Positions 44,252 to 52,871 of a stretch of 64,000 nucleotides of DNA are shown piece by piece (position 1 is the first letter of the stretch; each line of letters begins with the position of its first letter). This DNA comes from Phenylobacterium sp. (GTDB lineage Bacteria; Pseudomonadota; Alphaproteobacteria; Caulobacterales; Caulobacteraceae). A program made the position numbers and the translations under genes. Under the pieces are notes generated by a model. It searched no databases. It worked only from the letters and a program-made list of their open reading frames with translations, and had not been told where the DNA came from. The DNA lies in NCBI RefSeq assembly GCF_022402485.1, contig NZ_JAKRSA010000023.1, positions 124,001 through 188,000 on the forward strand, given 5' to 3'.

Positions 44252-46341
44252 AGGCGCTGAGGTCCTTAAGGGCGAGGCTCAAGCAGGCCGTAGACTCGCC
44301 GGTGGTAGTGCGGCGGCTGACCCAGGGCCTGATCGGCGCGCTGGCCCTCCAGGTGCTCCTGCTTGGCCTGGACGTGGCGCTCCCGCCGGACCTGTCCCGG
44401 GGGGCGGAGGCCTCGCCTGTGGCGCTGGATCGTCGCGGGGCCTGGCTGCGGGCCCTGCCGGTGGAGGATGGGCGCTGGCGCATCCGCGCCGATCTCGACC
44501 GGACCGATCAGAGTTTCATCGACCGCCTGATCGCCGTGGAGGACGCCCGCTTCTGGCACCATCCAGGGGTCGACCCCTTGGCCGTCATCCGCGCAGCGGG
44601 CTCAGCGGCGCTTACCGGCGAGGTCAGCTCGGGCGCCTCGACGCTGACCATGCAGACCGCGCGCCTGCTGACCCCCAGGCCCCGCACCCTGCCGGCCAAG
44701 CTGGTGGAAATGATCCGCGCCGTGCAGATCGAGGCGCGGCTGTCCAAGCGTGAAATCCTCGCCCTCTATCTGACCCTCGCCCCTTACGGGGGCAATCTGG
44801 AGGGGGTGCGGGCCGCCAGCCTTTCCTATTTCGGTCATGAGCCTACGAGCCTGACACCGGGGGAGCAGGCCCTGCTGATCGCCCTGCCCCAGTCCCCGGA
44901 GGCCAGGCGGCCGGATCGGCGCCCGGAGGCCGCCCGTCGAGCCCGAGACCTGGTGCTCGACAAGATGGTCCGGGCGGGTGCCCTGAGCCCGATGGAAGCG
45001 GCGGAAGCGACCGGGGAACCCATGCCTGGCCGCGCGCCCTTCCCGGCCCTGGCCTGGCATGTGGCGGGCGAGCTGGCCCGCAGCGCCCGGGCCGATCAGG
45101 CCTCAGTCGTCTCGACCCTGGACGCTGGCCTGCAGGGGCGGCTTGAGCCCCTGGTGGCGCAGGCCGCACGGGCACAGGGGGCAGACGCCACAGCTGCGGT
45201 TCTGGTGGTCGCCCTGGATGGCCGCGCCGTGCGCGCTGCCGTTGGCTCGGCGGGCCTAGAGCGGGCGGGGGGCTGGATCGACATGACGAAGGCGCTTCGC
45301 TCGCCAGGCTCAGCGCTCAAACCGTTCATCTATGCCATGGCCTTCGAACAGGGCCTTGCAGCGCCCGACACCCGCATGGCCGATGCGCCGAGGCGCTATG
45401 CCGACTATCAGCCGGAGAACTTCGACCGGGTCTTTCATGACCAGGTCACCGCCCGGGAGGCCTTGATGCACTCCCTGAACGTGCCGGCGGTCGACACCCT
45501 GGCCCGTCTGGGGCCCGCAGCCTTCGAGGGACGACTGCAAGCGGCAGGGGTAAAGCTGTGGCGGCCCAGAGCCGAGACCCGGGACGCGGGCTTGGCCATC
45601 GCCCTGGGCGGCGTCGGTATCTCCCTGCGCGATCTGGCGGTGCTCTATGGTGCCCTGGGGGACGGGGGACTGGCGCGGCCCCTCGCCTGGACAGAGGCTG
45701 AAGCCGCAACCCGCCGCGAGACCCGGGGGGTGCGGCTGATGAGCGAGGCCGCCGCCGGCGAAGTGCTGGCCATTCTGCGGGAAACCCCGCCGCCGGCCGG
45801 GGTCACCCCAGCAGCGCTGAGCCGGGGTCGGCCACTGATGGCCTACAAGACCGGCACCTCCTACGGTTTCCGGGACGCGGTGGCGGCCGGGATCGTGGGG
45901 GGGCATGTGATCGTGGTCTGGAGCGGCCGGGCCGATGGCGGTGCGCGGGGCGGGCTGACCGGCAGGGACTCCGCCCTGCCCCTGCTGTTCGACGTCGCCG
46001 ACCTGTTGCAGGCCCCACCGGCCGCGCCCGCGCCGCTTTCACCACGCCATGCGCCGCCCGCCCTGGAGGACCAGATGCGAGACACCGAAGGCCCCCGGCT
46101 GATCTTTCCGCCGGACGGGGCCGTGGTGCAGGTGGACGGCTTTGGCCCAGGGTCGCGGGGCCTGGTGCTGGCGGCCAGCGGCGAAGACCTGGCCTGGTAT
46201 GTGGCGGGCCAGCCCCTGGCCCCCGATCCCTTGAGCGGCCAGGTGCTCTGGCGGCCGGAGGGTCCAGGCTTCTATGATCTGAGTGTGGTCAACGGTCGGG
46301 GCCAGACCGCCCGGGCCCAGGTTCGGGTCCGTGGGGGATGA
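44248..46341 (+). CDS. pbpC: Penicillin-binding protein 1C
   Basis: 697-residue bifunctional peptidoglycan synthase. After an N-terminal membrane helix (about 25-45) comes the glycosyltransferase GT51 domain with catalytic Glu98 in Val-Glu-Asp-Ala-Arg-Phe-Trp-His-His-Pro-Gly. The transpeptidase domain has Ser355-Ala-Leu-Lys358, Ser-Leu-Asn and Lys534-Thr-Gly-Thr. The C-terminal BiPBP_C beta domain (about 610-697) is typical of PBP1C. It starts at a GTG whose last two bases are the first two of the upstream alpha-2-macroglobulin TGA stop, so translation is coupled. Confidence 0.94.
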   Translation: MKALRSLRARLKQAVDSPVVVRRLTQGLIGALALQVLLLGLDVALPPDLSRGAEASPVALDRRGAWLRALPVEDGRWRIRADLDRTDQSFIDRLIAVEDARFWHHPGVDPLAVIRAAGSAALTGEVSSGASTLTMQTARLLTPRPRTLPAKLVEMIRAVQIEARLSKREILALYLTLAPYGGNLEGVRAASLSYFGHEPTSLTPGEQALLIALPQSPEARRPDRRPEAARRARDLVLDKMVRAGALSPMEAAEATGEPMPGRAPFPALAWHVAGELARSARADQASVVSTLDAGLQGRLEPLVAQAARAQGADATAAVLVVALDGRAVRAAVGSAGLERAGGWIDMTKALRSPGSALKPFIYAMAFEQGLAAPDTRMADAPRRYADYQPENFDRVFHDQVTAREALMHSLNVPAVDTLARLGPAAFEGRLQAAGVKLWRPRAETRDAGLAIALGGVGISLRDLAVLYGALGDGGLARPLAWTEAEAATRRETRGVRLMSEAAAGEVLAILRETPPPAGVTPAALSRGRPLMAYKTGTSYGFRDAVAAGIVGGHVIVVWSGRADGGARGGLTGRDSALPLLFDVADLLQAPPAAPAPLSPRHAPPALEDQMRDTEGPRLIFPPDGAVVQVDGFGPGSRGLVLAASGEDLAWYVAGQPLAPDPLSGQVLWRPEGPGFYDLSVVNGRGQTARAQVRVRGG

Positions 46342-46366
46342 CCCCGCACGCCTGACTCAGGCGTCT

Positions 46367-46981
46367 TCAGTAAAGGCGGTCGAGGTCGTCTGGACCGTTG
46401 CAGGTGACGTCCATGTCCTTCACCAGGCCGTCGGACAAGGAATAGACCCAGCCGTGCACGCTGAGCGGCTGACCCCGCAGCCAAGCGTCGCGGACAAAGA
46501 CATCCGAGGCAACGTTGCGCACCTGGCGGATCACGTTCAGCTCACAGAGACGGTCATGCTTGGCGTGGTTGTCGCCGAGCGCCTCCAGTTCCCCGCGATG
46601 AGCGGCATAGACCTCGCGGATGGGATGCAGCCAGTGGTCAACAAGGCCGCGCCTCTGGCCATCCACAGCCGCCACCACGCCGCCGCATCCATAGTGACCG
46701 ACCACGAGGATGTGCTTCACCTTCAGAACATCGACAGCGAACTGGAGGACCGACAGGTAGTTGGCGTCCTGCGGGGGCGCCAGATTGGCCACATTGCGAT
46801 GGACAAACAGCTCCCCAGGATCGAGCCCAACGATCTCATTGGCCGGCACCCGACTGTCTGCACAGCCGATCCAGAGGTATTCGGGGCTCTGCTGGCCCAC
46901 CAGCCGCTGGAAGAAACCCGGGTCCGCCGCCAGCTTGCCATCTGCCCAGGCCCGGTTGTTGGCCTTCAAGTGCTCGAGCAT
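46367..46981 (-). CDS. can: Beta-class carbonic anhydrase
   Basis: 204-residue zinc enzyme that interconverts CO2 and bicarbonate. The zinc ligands and catalytic dyad are visible: Cys40-Ala-Asp42-Ser-Arg and His96-Tyr-Gly-Cys99-Gly. Length and the Leu-Trp-Ile-Gly-Cys-Ala-Asp-Ser-Arg-Val-Pro-Ala-Asn-Glu context match the E. coli Can type. It is convergent with pbpC (25 bases between stops) and lies 40 bases downstream of the isomerase gene on the same strand. Confidence 0.95.
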   Translation of the reverse strand: MLEHLKANNRAWADGKLAADPGFFQRLVGQQSPEYLWIGCADSRVPANEIVGLDPGELFVHRNVANLAPPQDANYLSVLQFAVDVLKVKHILVVGHYGCGGVVAAVDGQRRGLVDHWLHPIREVYAAHRGELEALGDNHAKHDRLCELNVIRQVRNVASDVFVRDAWLRGQPLSVHGWVYSLSDGLVKDMDVTCNGPDDLDRLY

Positions 46982-47021
46982 CTTCAGTTACCTCGCGGTA
47001 CGCTACGCAAAGTCCAGGCGC

Positions 47022-47660
47022 TCAGGCCGGCGCGTCGGGCTGACGGTCTGGATGGGCCGCGACGAAGGCCGGCAGCGCCCGCGCCCGTTCGGCGGCGGCC
47101 CTTATGGCCCCATAGGCGGAAAGGTCCACACCATAGCGTTCGGCCGAATAGACCTGAGGCACCAGGCAACAGTCGGCGAGGCCAGGGGTCGACCCAAAGG
47201 CAAAGCCTTGGCCGTGCCTGGCGATCATCGGCTCCAGGGCGTCAAACCCCTCGGTAATCCACCGGGCCACCCAGGCCTGCCGGTCGGCCTCGCTGACCCC
47301 GAAGGCCGCCAGCTGCTGCTGGATACGCAGGTTGTTCAGGGGGTGGATATCGCAGGCGATGATCCCCGCCATGGCCCGCACCACCTGCCGGCCTGCGAGA
47401 TCGGCGGGCAACAGGGCCGGATCGGGGTGAGTCTCCTCCAACCACTCCATCAGCGCCAGGCTCTGGGTCATGGCCTGATCTGCGCTCACCAGCATGGGGG
47501 TGAGGCCCTGGGGGTTGAGCTGGAGATAGTCGGCAGCCCGTTGCTCGCCCTTGGGCAGGCTGACGGGGATGTAGTCATAATCCAGGCCCTTGAGGCCAAG
47601 TGCGAGCCGCACGCGATAGGGGGCCGTAGCCCGCCAGTAGCTATAGAGGGTGAGGCCCAT
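47022..47660 (-). CDS. maiA: Maleylacetoacetate (or maleylpyruvate) isomerase, zeta-class GST
   Basis: 212-residue glutathione-dependent isomerase. The N-terminal thioredoxin-like domain has Ser-Tyr-Trp-Arg-Ala-Thr-Ala-Pro-Tyr-Arg-Val-Arg-Leu-Ala-Leu, the zeta-class variant of the catalytic Ser-Ser-x-Ser motif, here with Thr/Ala replacing some serines. Asn-Pro-Gln-Gly-Leu-Thr-Pro-Met-Leu and Gln-Ser-Leu-Ala-Leu-Met-Glu-Trp-Leu-Glu-Glu complete the glutathione site. It lies two bases downstream of the FAH-family gene. That pair fits either tyrosine/homogentisate breakdown or the gentisate pathway (maleylpyruvate to fumarylpyruvate); no dioxygenase gene is nearby to decide. Confidence 0.85.
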   Translation of the reverse strand: MGLTLYSYWRATAPYRVRLALGLKGLDYDYIPVSLPKGEQRAADYLQLNPQGLTPMLVSADQAMTQSLALMEWLEETHPDPALLPADLAGRQVVRAMAGIIACDIHPLNNLRIQQQLAAFGVSEADRQAWVARWITEGFDALEPMIARHGQGFAFGSTPGLADCCLVPQVYSAERYGVDLSAYGAIRAAAERARALPAFVAAHPDRQPDAPA

Positions 47661-47662
47661 GC

Positions 47663-48343
47663 TCAGAGCACCTTGAAGCGAAGCTCACCTACGTCGTCCA
47701 CGGCCCCAGCCACCTCGTCGCCGCGGGCGATGGGGCCAACCCCTTCAGGCGTGCCCGTAAAGATCAGGTCCCCGGGCGCGAGGCACCAGAGCCGCGAAGC
47801 CTGGGCGATGATCTCAGCCACATTCCAGATCATGTCGGAAACCACCGCGTCCTGGCGCGACTGTCCATTGACGGTGGCGGAAATCCGACCCTGAGGCGCA
47901 GGCCCGCTCCAGGGGCGGATGGCCGAAATCGGCGCAGACTGATCAAAGCCCTTGGAGGCGTCCCAGGGATGGCCCTTGTCCTTGGCGGCGGCCTGCAGAT
48001 CCCGGCGGGTCAGATCAAAGCCGACGGCGTAGCCGAAGACCCGGTCAAGGGCGTCTGCCACCGGGATGTCAGCACCGCCTGCCCGCAGAGCAACGACCAG
48101 TTCAACCTCATGGTGAAGGTCGCTGGTCATGGAGGGAAAGGCCACGTCTGAGCCTGGGGTCACCAGGGCGTCCGCCGGCTTGGCGAAAAAGAACGGCGGG
48201 TCACGATCGTCTCCCCCCATCTCGGCGCGATGGGCGGCGTAGTTGCGCCCCACGCAGAGGATCCGTCGGACGGGGAAGACCTCCGAAGTCCCCAGGACAG
48301 GGACAACCGAGACGGCGGGCGGGGGCAGGACGTACTGGGTCAT
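47663..48343 (-). CDS. Fumarylacetoacetate hydrolase family protein (fumarylpyruvate hydrolase-like)
   Basis: 226-residue FAH-fold hydrolase cleaving a C-C bond in a 2,4-diketo acid. The metal-binding His-His-Glu-Val-Glu-Leu-Val-Val (about residue 73), Val-Gly-Arg-Asn-Tyr-Ala-Ala-His and Asp-Leu-Ile-Phe-Thr-Gly-Thr-Pro-Glu-Gly-Val-Gly are all present. The compact size and sequence look closer to fumarylpyruvate hydrolase (NagK) than to the 420-residue fumarylacetoacetase. The ATG at 48343 has AGGG ahead; a longer frame from 48373 is less likely. It is translated just ahead of the isomerase gene. Confidence 0.87.
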   Translation of the reverse strand: MTQYVLPPPAVSVVPVLGTSEVFPVRRILCVGRNYAAHRAEMGGDDRDPPFFFAKPADALVTPGSDVAFPSMTSDLHHEVELVVALRAGGADIPVADALDRVFGYAVGFDLTRRDLQAAAKDKGHPWDASKGFDQSAPISAIRPWSGPAPQGRISATVNGQSRQDAVVSDMIWNVAEIIAQASRLWCLAPGDLIFTGTPEGVGPIARGDEVAGAVDDVGELRFKVL

Positions 48344-48370
48344 GATCAAGGCCCTACTCCTGCACGCGGC

Positions 48371-48406
48371 CAAAGAAAAGGCTCCCGCCCCTGGGGACGG
48401 AAGCCT
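48371..48406 (-). terminator. Terminator of the DUF4142 gene
   Basis: A 9-bp stem with one mismatch (48379-48387 with 48398-48406) followed on the minus strand by TTTTCTTTGG. Confidence 0.75.
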
Positions 48407-48436
48407 GATCTAAAGACAGGTCAGAGGAAGGCGACC

Positions 48437-49033
48437 TTAGTTGGCACTGTTGAGGCGGGTCTGAAGGGCCGTGGCCTGGTCCAGATGCTGCTGAATGGTC
48501 GGGGCGGTCGACGCTGCAAAGGCCTGAAGGGTGGGCACATCGCCGTCGCGGGCGTAACGCTGCATCAGGTTCAGGGTCTTCTGATGTGTGTCGACCTGCA
48601 GGTCGATGTATTCCCTGTCGAACTCAGTGACAGCGGCTTCGCGCAGGTCACGAAGCTCATCGGCCACATCCTCGTCGGGGACGGTCGGCAGGATGATCGA
48701 CTGGCCGGCAGATTCGATCGCCGTCTTCAGGTTCTGGGTGGTCTGGGTATGGGCATCGACCATCATCTGGGCAAAGGCCTTGACCTCACCGTCCTGAGCG
48801 CGCTCACCGGCGAGCTGTGAGGACTGGATCTCCAGCATGTCGCTCTGGGCGGCCAACCGGCTGAAGTCCGGGGCCGAAGCCTCGTCGGCCAAGGTCGGAA
48901 TGGTGGCGGCCGGATTGGCGTCTGGGACGACACTTTCGGCAGGGGCCGTGGCGGACTGATCGGCCGGCTGACCACAGGCAGCGAGCGAAAGCGCGGCGAG
49001 GGCGGCGCTCGCGATGAGCAGGTGGCGAGTCAT
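48437..49033 (-). CDS. DUF4142 lipoprotein
   Basis: 198 residues with lipobox Leu-Ala-Ala-Cys (Cys20) followed by Gly-Gln, then a low-complexity spacer rich in Ala/Pro/Asp (20-55). A four-helix, ferritin-like DUF4142 domain follows (about 58-195; His-Thr-Gln-Thr-Thr-Gln-Asn-Leu-Lys, Phe-Asp-Arg-Glu-Tyr-Ile-Asp, Asp-Thr-His-Gln-Lys-Thr-Leu). The function is not established; such genes often belong to stress regulons in alphaproteobacteria. I see no exact EcfG match in front of this one. The Gly at +2 predicts outer-membrane sorting. Confidence 0.87.
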   Translation of the reverse strand: MTRHLLIASAALAALSLAACGQPADQSATAPAESVVPDANPAATIPTLADEASAPDFSRLAAQSDMLEIQSSQLAGERAQDGEVKAFAQMMVDAHTQTTQNLKTAIESAGQSIILPTVPDEDVADELRDLREAAVTEFDREYIDLQVDTHQKTLNLMQRYARDGDVPTLQAFAASTAPTIQQHLDQATALQTRLNSAN

Positions 49034-49138
49034 GGGAACTCCTGGGACGTTGACAATTTCGGACGACGCATCAGATCGATGCGGCTGTGCTCAAAACTCA
49101 CGCCGCCGTGATCTGTTCCCAGAAAGTCGGAGTCACCC

Positions 49139-50347
49139 ATGACCGAAGCCCCCGCCCCCGGACCGCTGAGCGGCCTCCGGGTCATCGAAATGGGCACGCT
49201 GATCGCGGGCCCGTTCTGCGGTCAGATCCTGGGAGACTTCGGGGCCGAGGTGATCAAGATCGAGGATCCCCGAAAGGGCGATCCCATGCGCCAATGGGGC
49301 CGCAGCCTGCCCCAAGGCCTGTCGCCCTGGTGGCCGGTGATCGGCCGCAACAAGAAGTCCGTCGGCCTGGATCTGCGCCAGGTGGAAGGCCAGGACATCG
49401 CCCGGACCCTGATCTCCAAGGCTGACGTGGTGATCGAGAACTTTCGCCCTGGGGCCATGGAGAAATGGGGCCTGGGGTATGACGCCCTATCGGCGACCCA
49501 TCCGGGTCTCGTGATGGCGCGGATCTCAGGGTACGGCCAGACTGGGCCTCTGTCGGAACGGGCGGGGTATGGCCTTATCGGCGAGGCCATGGGGGGGTTG
49601 CGTCACATCACCGGCGAGCCCGATCGCCCCCCCGCGCGGGCCGGTATCTCGATCGGCGATAGCCTCGCCGCCATGCACGCTGTCATGGGCATCATGATGG
49701 CCCTTCATGCGCGGGATCGCACCGGGAAGGGCCAGGTCATCGACGCGGCCCTCTATGAGAGCGTGCTGGGGGTCATGGAGAACCTGATTACCGAATATGA
49801 TCTGACCGGCTATGTGCGGGAACGCTCGGGCTCGATCCTGCCTGGCATCGCCCCGTCCAACGCCTATCCCTGCGCCGGTGGCGACATGGCGGTGATCGGC
49901 GGCAATGGCGATACGGTCTTTGCCCGGCTCTGTGAAGCCATGGGCCAGCCGGCGCTGGCGGCTGATCCCCGGTTCGCCACCCATGCCGCCCGAGGCGAAC
50001 GACAGGGGGAATTGGACGAGATCATCAGCGCCTGGACGGTCACCTTGTCCTTGAAAGACCTGCTGGACCTGCTGGAGCAGCATGGGGTGCCTGCCGGGCG
50101 GATCTATCGGGCTCCGGACATGCTGGAGGACCCCCACTTCATTGCCCGTGAGGCGGTGGTCAGCGTGCCGCATCCCGTATTTGGCCAGGTGCGGATGCAG
50201 AACGCCTTCCCAAAGCTGTCAGCGACGCCGGGCAAGGTCCGCTGGCCAGGGCCCGAGCTTGGCGCCCATACCGATGAGGTGCTGCGGGGTGTGGCGGGCC
50301 TCTCGCCTGAAGCCGTGGCCGGACTTCGGGCCCGGGGCGTCATCTGA
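49139..50347 (+). CDS. CaiB/BaiF family CoA-transferase
   Basis: 402-residue family-III CoA-transferase, working by an interlocked dimer. The N-terminal Leu-Arg-Val-Ile-Glu-Met-Gly-Thr-Leu-Ile-Ala-Gly-Pro-Phe and Asp-Phe-Gly-Ala-Glu-Val-Ile-Lys-Ile-Glu segments are typical, and Ile-Gly-Asp-Ser-Leu-Ala-Ala (near residue 176) carries the catalytic aspartate. Donor and acceptor acids are unknown. A GTCGGAG sequence precedes the ATG weakly. It is convergent with the HWE kinase gene; only three bases separate the stops and no terminator is seen between them. Confidence 0.92.
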   Translation: MTEAPAPGPLSGLRVIEMGTLIAGPFCGQILGDFGAEVIKIEDPRKGDPMRQWGRSLPQGLSPWWPVIGRNKKSVGLDLRQVEGQDIARTLISKADVVIENFRPGAMEKWGLGYDALSATHPGLVMARISGYGQTGPLSERAGYGLIGEAMGGLRHITGEPDRPPARAGISIGDSLAAMHAVMGIMMALHARDRTGKGQVIDAALYESVLGVMENLITEYDLTGYVRERSGSILPGIAPSNAYPCAGGDMAVIGGNGDTVFARLCEAMGQPALAADPRFATHAARGERQGELDEIISAWTVTLSLKDLLDLLEQHGVPAGRIYRAPDMLEDPHFIAREAVVSVPHPVFGQVRMQNAFPKLSATPGKVRWPGPELGAHTDEVLRGVAGLSPEAVAGLRARGVI

Positions 50348-50350
50348 GGT

Positions 50351-51769
50351 CTATTTGCGCGACGACAGGAGATCGCCCACAGCGGCGGTCACCTGGGTGA
50401 CATCATAGGGCTTGCGGATGACCGGAGCGTCGAAGCCGCTAGGGGCGCCGCCAGCGTCGCCGTAGCCGGTGGCGAAGACAAAGGGCACCCCCCGCTCCGC
50501 CAGGATGTCGGCCACTGGCCCGACCGAAAGACCATTGAGGTTGGCGTCCAGGACGGCGGCGTCCAGATGCTGATCGAGCAAGGCCAGGGCTTCGGCCAGC
50601 TCATAGGCCGGTCCCACCACCACAGCCCCGGCCTCGGAGAGGCCTGACTCCAACTCCATGGCCAGAAGGGCCGCATCCTCAACAATAAGCACTCTGGCAC
50701 CGGCCAGGTTCACGGGGGCAGCCGGGCTGGTCGCCGTTTCTACTGTGCGGCCGACGGGGGTTTCAGGGACCATATCAGGACGGCCAACCACCGCTGCGGG
50801 ACCGGCCTTCAGCCTCGCCCGCGCACCCGTCGAGGGAAACTCTAGGGCGGTCAGACCATTCAGCTCGCGCCCGGTCACCTGGCTGAGCAAGGTCGTACCA
50901 AACCCCGTCCGAGCCGGGGGCGACACCACCGGACCGCCCGACTCGGTCCAGTCCAGGCTGAACCCACCAGAAGGTGTGAGCTTCCAGACCACATCGACCC
51001 GTCCGGTCTCGACAGACAGGGCGCCGTACTTCAGGGCGTTGGTGGCCAGCTCGTGCAAGGCCAGGGACACGGCATTGGCCGCCCGCGGCGTCAGAAACAG
51101 TTCTGGCCCCTCCCAGCGGGTCTGACCGGGCGCAAGACCGCCAAGCTCCGCTGACACCAGATGATCAATCGCCGCGCCGCGCCAGCGGGCGGCGGTCAGG
51201 AGCTCATTGGCCGAGCCCATGGATTTCAGCCGCCCCAGGAAGGTCTGCAGGAAGCCGTCCATGGAGGAGGTGCGCTTGGCCGTCTGGACCGCCAGGGCCT
51301 GGACCGTCGCCAGGACATTCTTCACCCGGTGGTCAATCTCGGCCATCAGGGCGTGGCGCTGCTGCTCCTCGAGACGACGGGTGGTGATGTCCTCGACAAT
51401 GCCGATGATGCCTTGGATCTCGCCCGCCTCGTCGCGGATCCGTTGGGCCACCACTCGGAGCCATACAACGGCCTGGTCAGGCTGGGGCGCAGCACGGCAC
51501 TCCACCGCATAGCGATCGTTCAACTCAAGGCCGGCCAACATGTGGCGGGTGGTTTCAACGAGATCGTCCGGATGGATCCGCGGCAGCAGGGCCCGGCCTC
51601 CGTCAGCGGCAATGTAGCCCGCCGAGCCGCCGGTGATGGCGGCCATGCGCTCGCTGACGATGCAAAAGTCACCCGGCACATCGTACTGGAACTCGCCCAG
51701 GCCGGCCGTCTGAAGCGCCAGCTCCAGATGTTCCATATTCAGGCGCGCGCGCTTGGTGTCGTCGACCAT
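50351..51769 (-). CDS. HWE-family sensor histidine kinase with PAS and C-terminal receiver
   Basis: 472 residues without membrane segments. A PAS domain (about 12-130) lacks the Asn-Cys-Arg motif of LOV photosensors. The HWE kinase core has His147 in Glu-Ile-Asp-His-Arg-Val-Lys-Asn, the N-box His-Glu-Leu-Ala-Thr-Asn-Ala-Leu-Lys-Tyr, and Trp-Thr-Glu-Ser-Gly-Gly, which supplies the W-x-E of the family name. A receiver domain (about 350-470) carries Ala-Val-Leu-Asp-Ala-Asn-Leu-Asn-Gly. HWE/HisKA_2 kinases commonly feed PhyR in alphaproteobacteria, and PhyR is encoded 6 kb away, so a role in the stress pathway is possible. The ATG at 51769 is preferred over a TTG six bases upstream. Confidence 0.9.
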   Translation of the reverse strand: MVDDTKRARLNMEHLELALQTAGLGEFQYDVPGDFCIVSERMAAITGGSAGYIAADGGRALLPRIHPDDLVETTRHMLAGLELNDRYAVECRAAPQPDQAVVWLRVVAQRIRDEAGEIQGIIGIVEDITTRRLEEQQRHALMAEIDHRVKNVLATVQALAVQTAKRTSSMDGFLQTFLGRLKSMGSANELLTAARWRGAAIDHLVSAELGGLAPGQTRWEGPELFLTPRAANAVSLALHELATNALKYGALSVETGRVDVVWKLTPSGGFSLDWTESGGPVVSPPARTGFGTTLLSQVTGRELNGLTALEFPSTGARARLKAGPAAVVGRPDMVPETPVGRTVETATSPAAPVNLAGARVLIVEDAALLAMELESGLSEAGAVVVGPAYELAEALALLDQHLDAAVLDANLNGLSVGPVADILAERGVPFVFATGYGDAGGAPSGFDAPVIRKPYDVTQVTAAVGDLLSSRK

Positions 51770-51855
51770 GACCAAAGCCTAGCGCCCGGTGCCGGACGAA
51801 GCGACAAGAACCGTGCAAGGCTTGCGAAGATTTGACGCACCTTGGCCTGGAACCT

Positions 51856-51881
51856 GGAACCGCACTCGCCTATGTGACGTT
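51856..51881 (+). promoter_or_regulatory. Candidate EcfG promoter (GGAAC-N17-CGTT) of the DUF883 operon
   Basis: Exact elements with 17-base spacing, 55 bases upstream of the DUF883 ATG and in the gap shared with the divergent HWE kinase gene. Confidence 0.7.
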
Positions 51882-51935
51882 CTGGCAGAGCCCTGTGCGA
51901 GGCGCGCGGGGACCTCGAACCTCTGGAGATACTGC

Positions 51936-52253
51936 ATGTCGACCGCTACTGACCGCGCCACAAGCGAAGCCAAGGCCGCCGCCAGCTCCGCAGCGGCATC
52001 CGCCCAGGTTCTGGCTGAAGACGCTCAGCGGACCTTCCGCGACGCCGCCAAGCATTTCGAGCGCGCCGTCCAGGACGGTGTGGAGCAGATCCGCGCCCAG
52101 TCGCGGGCCTATGCCGACACAGCCGGTGATCAGATCGAAGAAGCCCAGCGCTATGTGGTCGAGCATGTTCGGGAACGGCCGTTGGCCGCCACCGGCGTGG
52201 CCATCGGCATTGGCGTGGTCATCGGCCTGCTGCTTGCCGGCGGTCGGCGTTGA
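51936..52253 (+). CDS. DUF883 (ElaB/YqjD-like) membrane protein
   Basis: 105 residues. The body is a charged, alanine-rich amphipathic helix (about 8-75), followed by Arg-Glu-Arg-Pro-Leu-Ala-Ala and one C-terminal membrane helix ending Gly-Gly-Arg-Arg, the standard layout of ElaB/YqjD/YgaM proteins. E. coli relatives bind ribosomes at the inner membrane in stationary phase. The ATG at 51936 has GGAG ahead. An EcfG-type promoter upstream fits a stress role. The gene overlaps the next one by TTGA. Confidence 0.88.
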   Translation: MSTATDRATSEAKAAASSAAASAQVLAEDAQRTFRDAAKHFERAVQDGVEQIRAQSRAYADTAGDQIEEAQRYVVEHVRERPLAATGVAIGIGVVIGLLLAGGRR

Positions 52254-52648
52254 TTGAGAAGGCCCTCCTGGGGGTCATCGGTCTCGCGACCCTGGCGGCC
52301 CTGACGCTGATATGCGTCGGTGCGGCAGGCTATGCCCTGTTCGCTGTTCTGGCCGGTCCCATCGGGGCAGCCGGCGCAGCGGCGATTCTGGCTCTGGTCT
52401 GCGCCCTACTGCTGGCGGGTGCCGTTCTGGCAACGCGGGGCAAGGGGCCAGCCGTCCCCCAGGTTCTGCAGGAGGACGACAGTCTGACGGCGCGGGCCTT
52501 CGGGCTCGCCCGCCAGCATCCCCTTGCAGCCAGCGGTGCTGCCGTCCTGGTGACCATCGTCGCCGGCGTCCTGGCAGTGAAGAACCCGAAGGTGATCGCC
52601 ACGGCCCTCAGCGCCTATCTGGCCGGGCGTTCGTCCAGCCGGCCTTGA
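52250..52648 (+). CDS. YqjE-like (phage-holin superfamily) small membrane protein
   Basis: 132 residues with two adjacent hydrophobic helices (about 6-35 and 40-62) and a third near 93-112, arranged like YqjE/Phage_holin_3_6 proteins that accompany DUF883 genes. It starts at a TTG overlapping the DUF883 stop (TTGA), so translation is coupled and the same EcfG-type promoter should serve both. No clear terminator is seen before sodB. Confidence 0.75.
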   Translation: MIEKALLGVIGLATLAALTLICVGAAGYALFAVLAGPIGAAGAAAILALVCALLLAGAVLATRGKGPAVPQVLQEDDSLTARAFGLARQHPLAASGAAVLVTIVAGVLAVKNPKVIATALSAYLAGRSSSRP

Positions 52649-52871
52649 GCACGCCTTAGGCCCTGCGCCCGGCCTGGTCTGACTTTCGCCGTCAGACCAT
52701 TCTGGGCGCGTGACCCGGAAATGAGATGGTGACCCTGGCACCCGCGCAAGCAAGGCGGGCCCCGGGGCAGATCCTAAATGACACTCCTAATGCCGCCGCC
52801 GGTCCCGACTTTGGGCGCGCCAGGGCCGGTGGCTGACTGACCGCGTCTGCGCGCCCGCCAAAGGACCCCTG

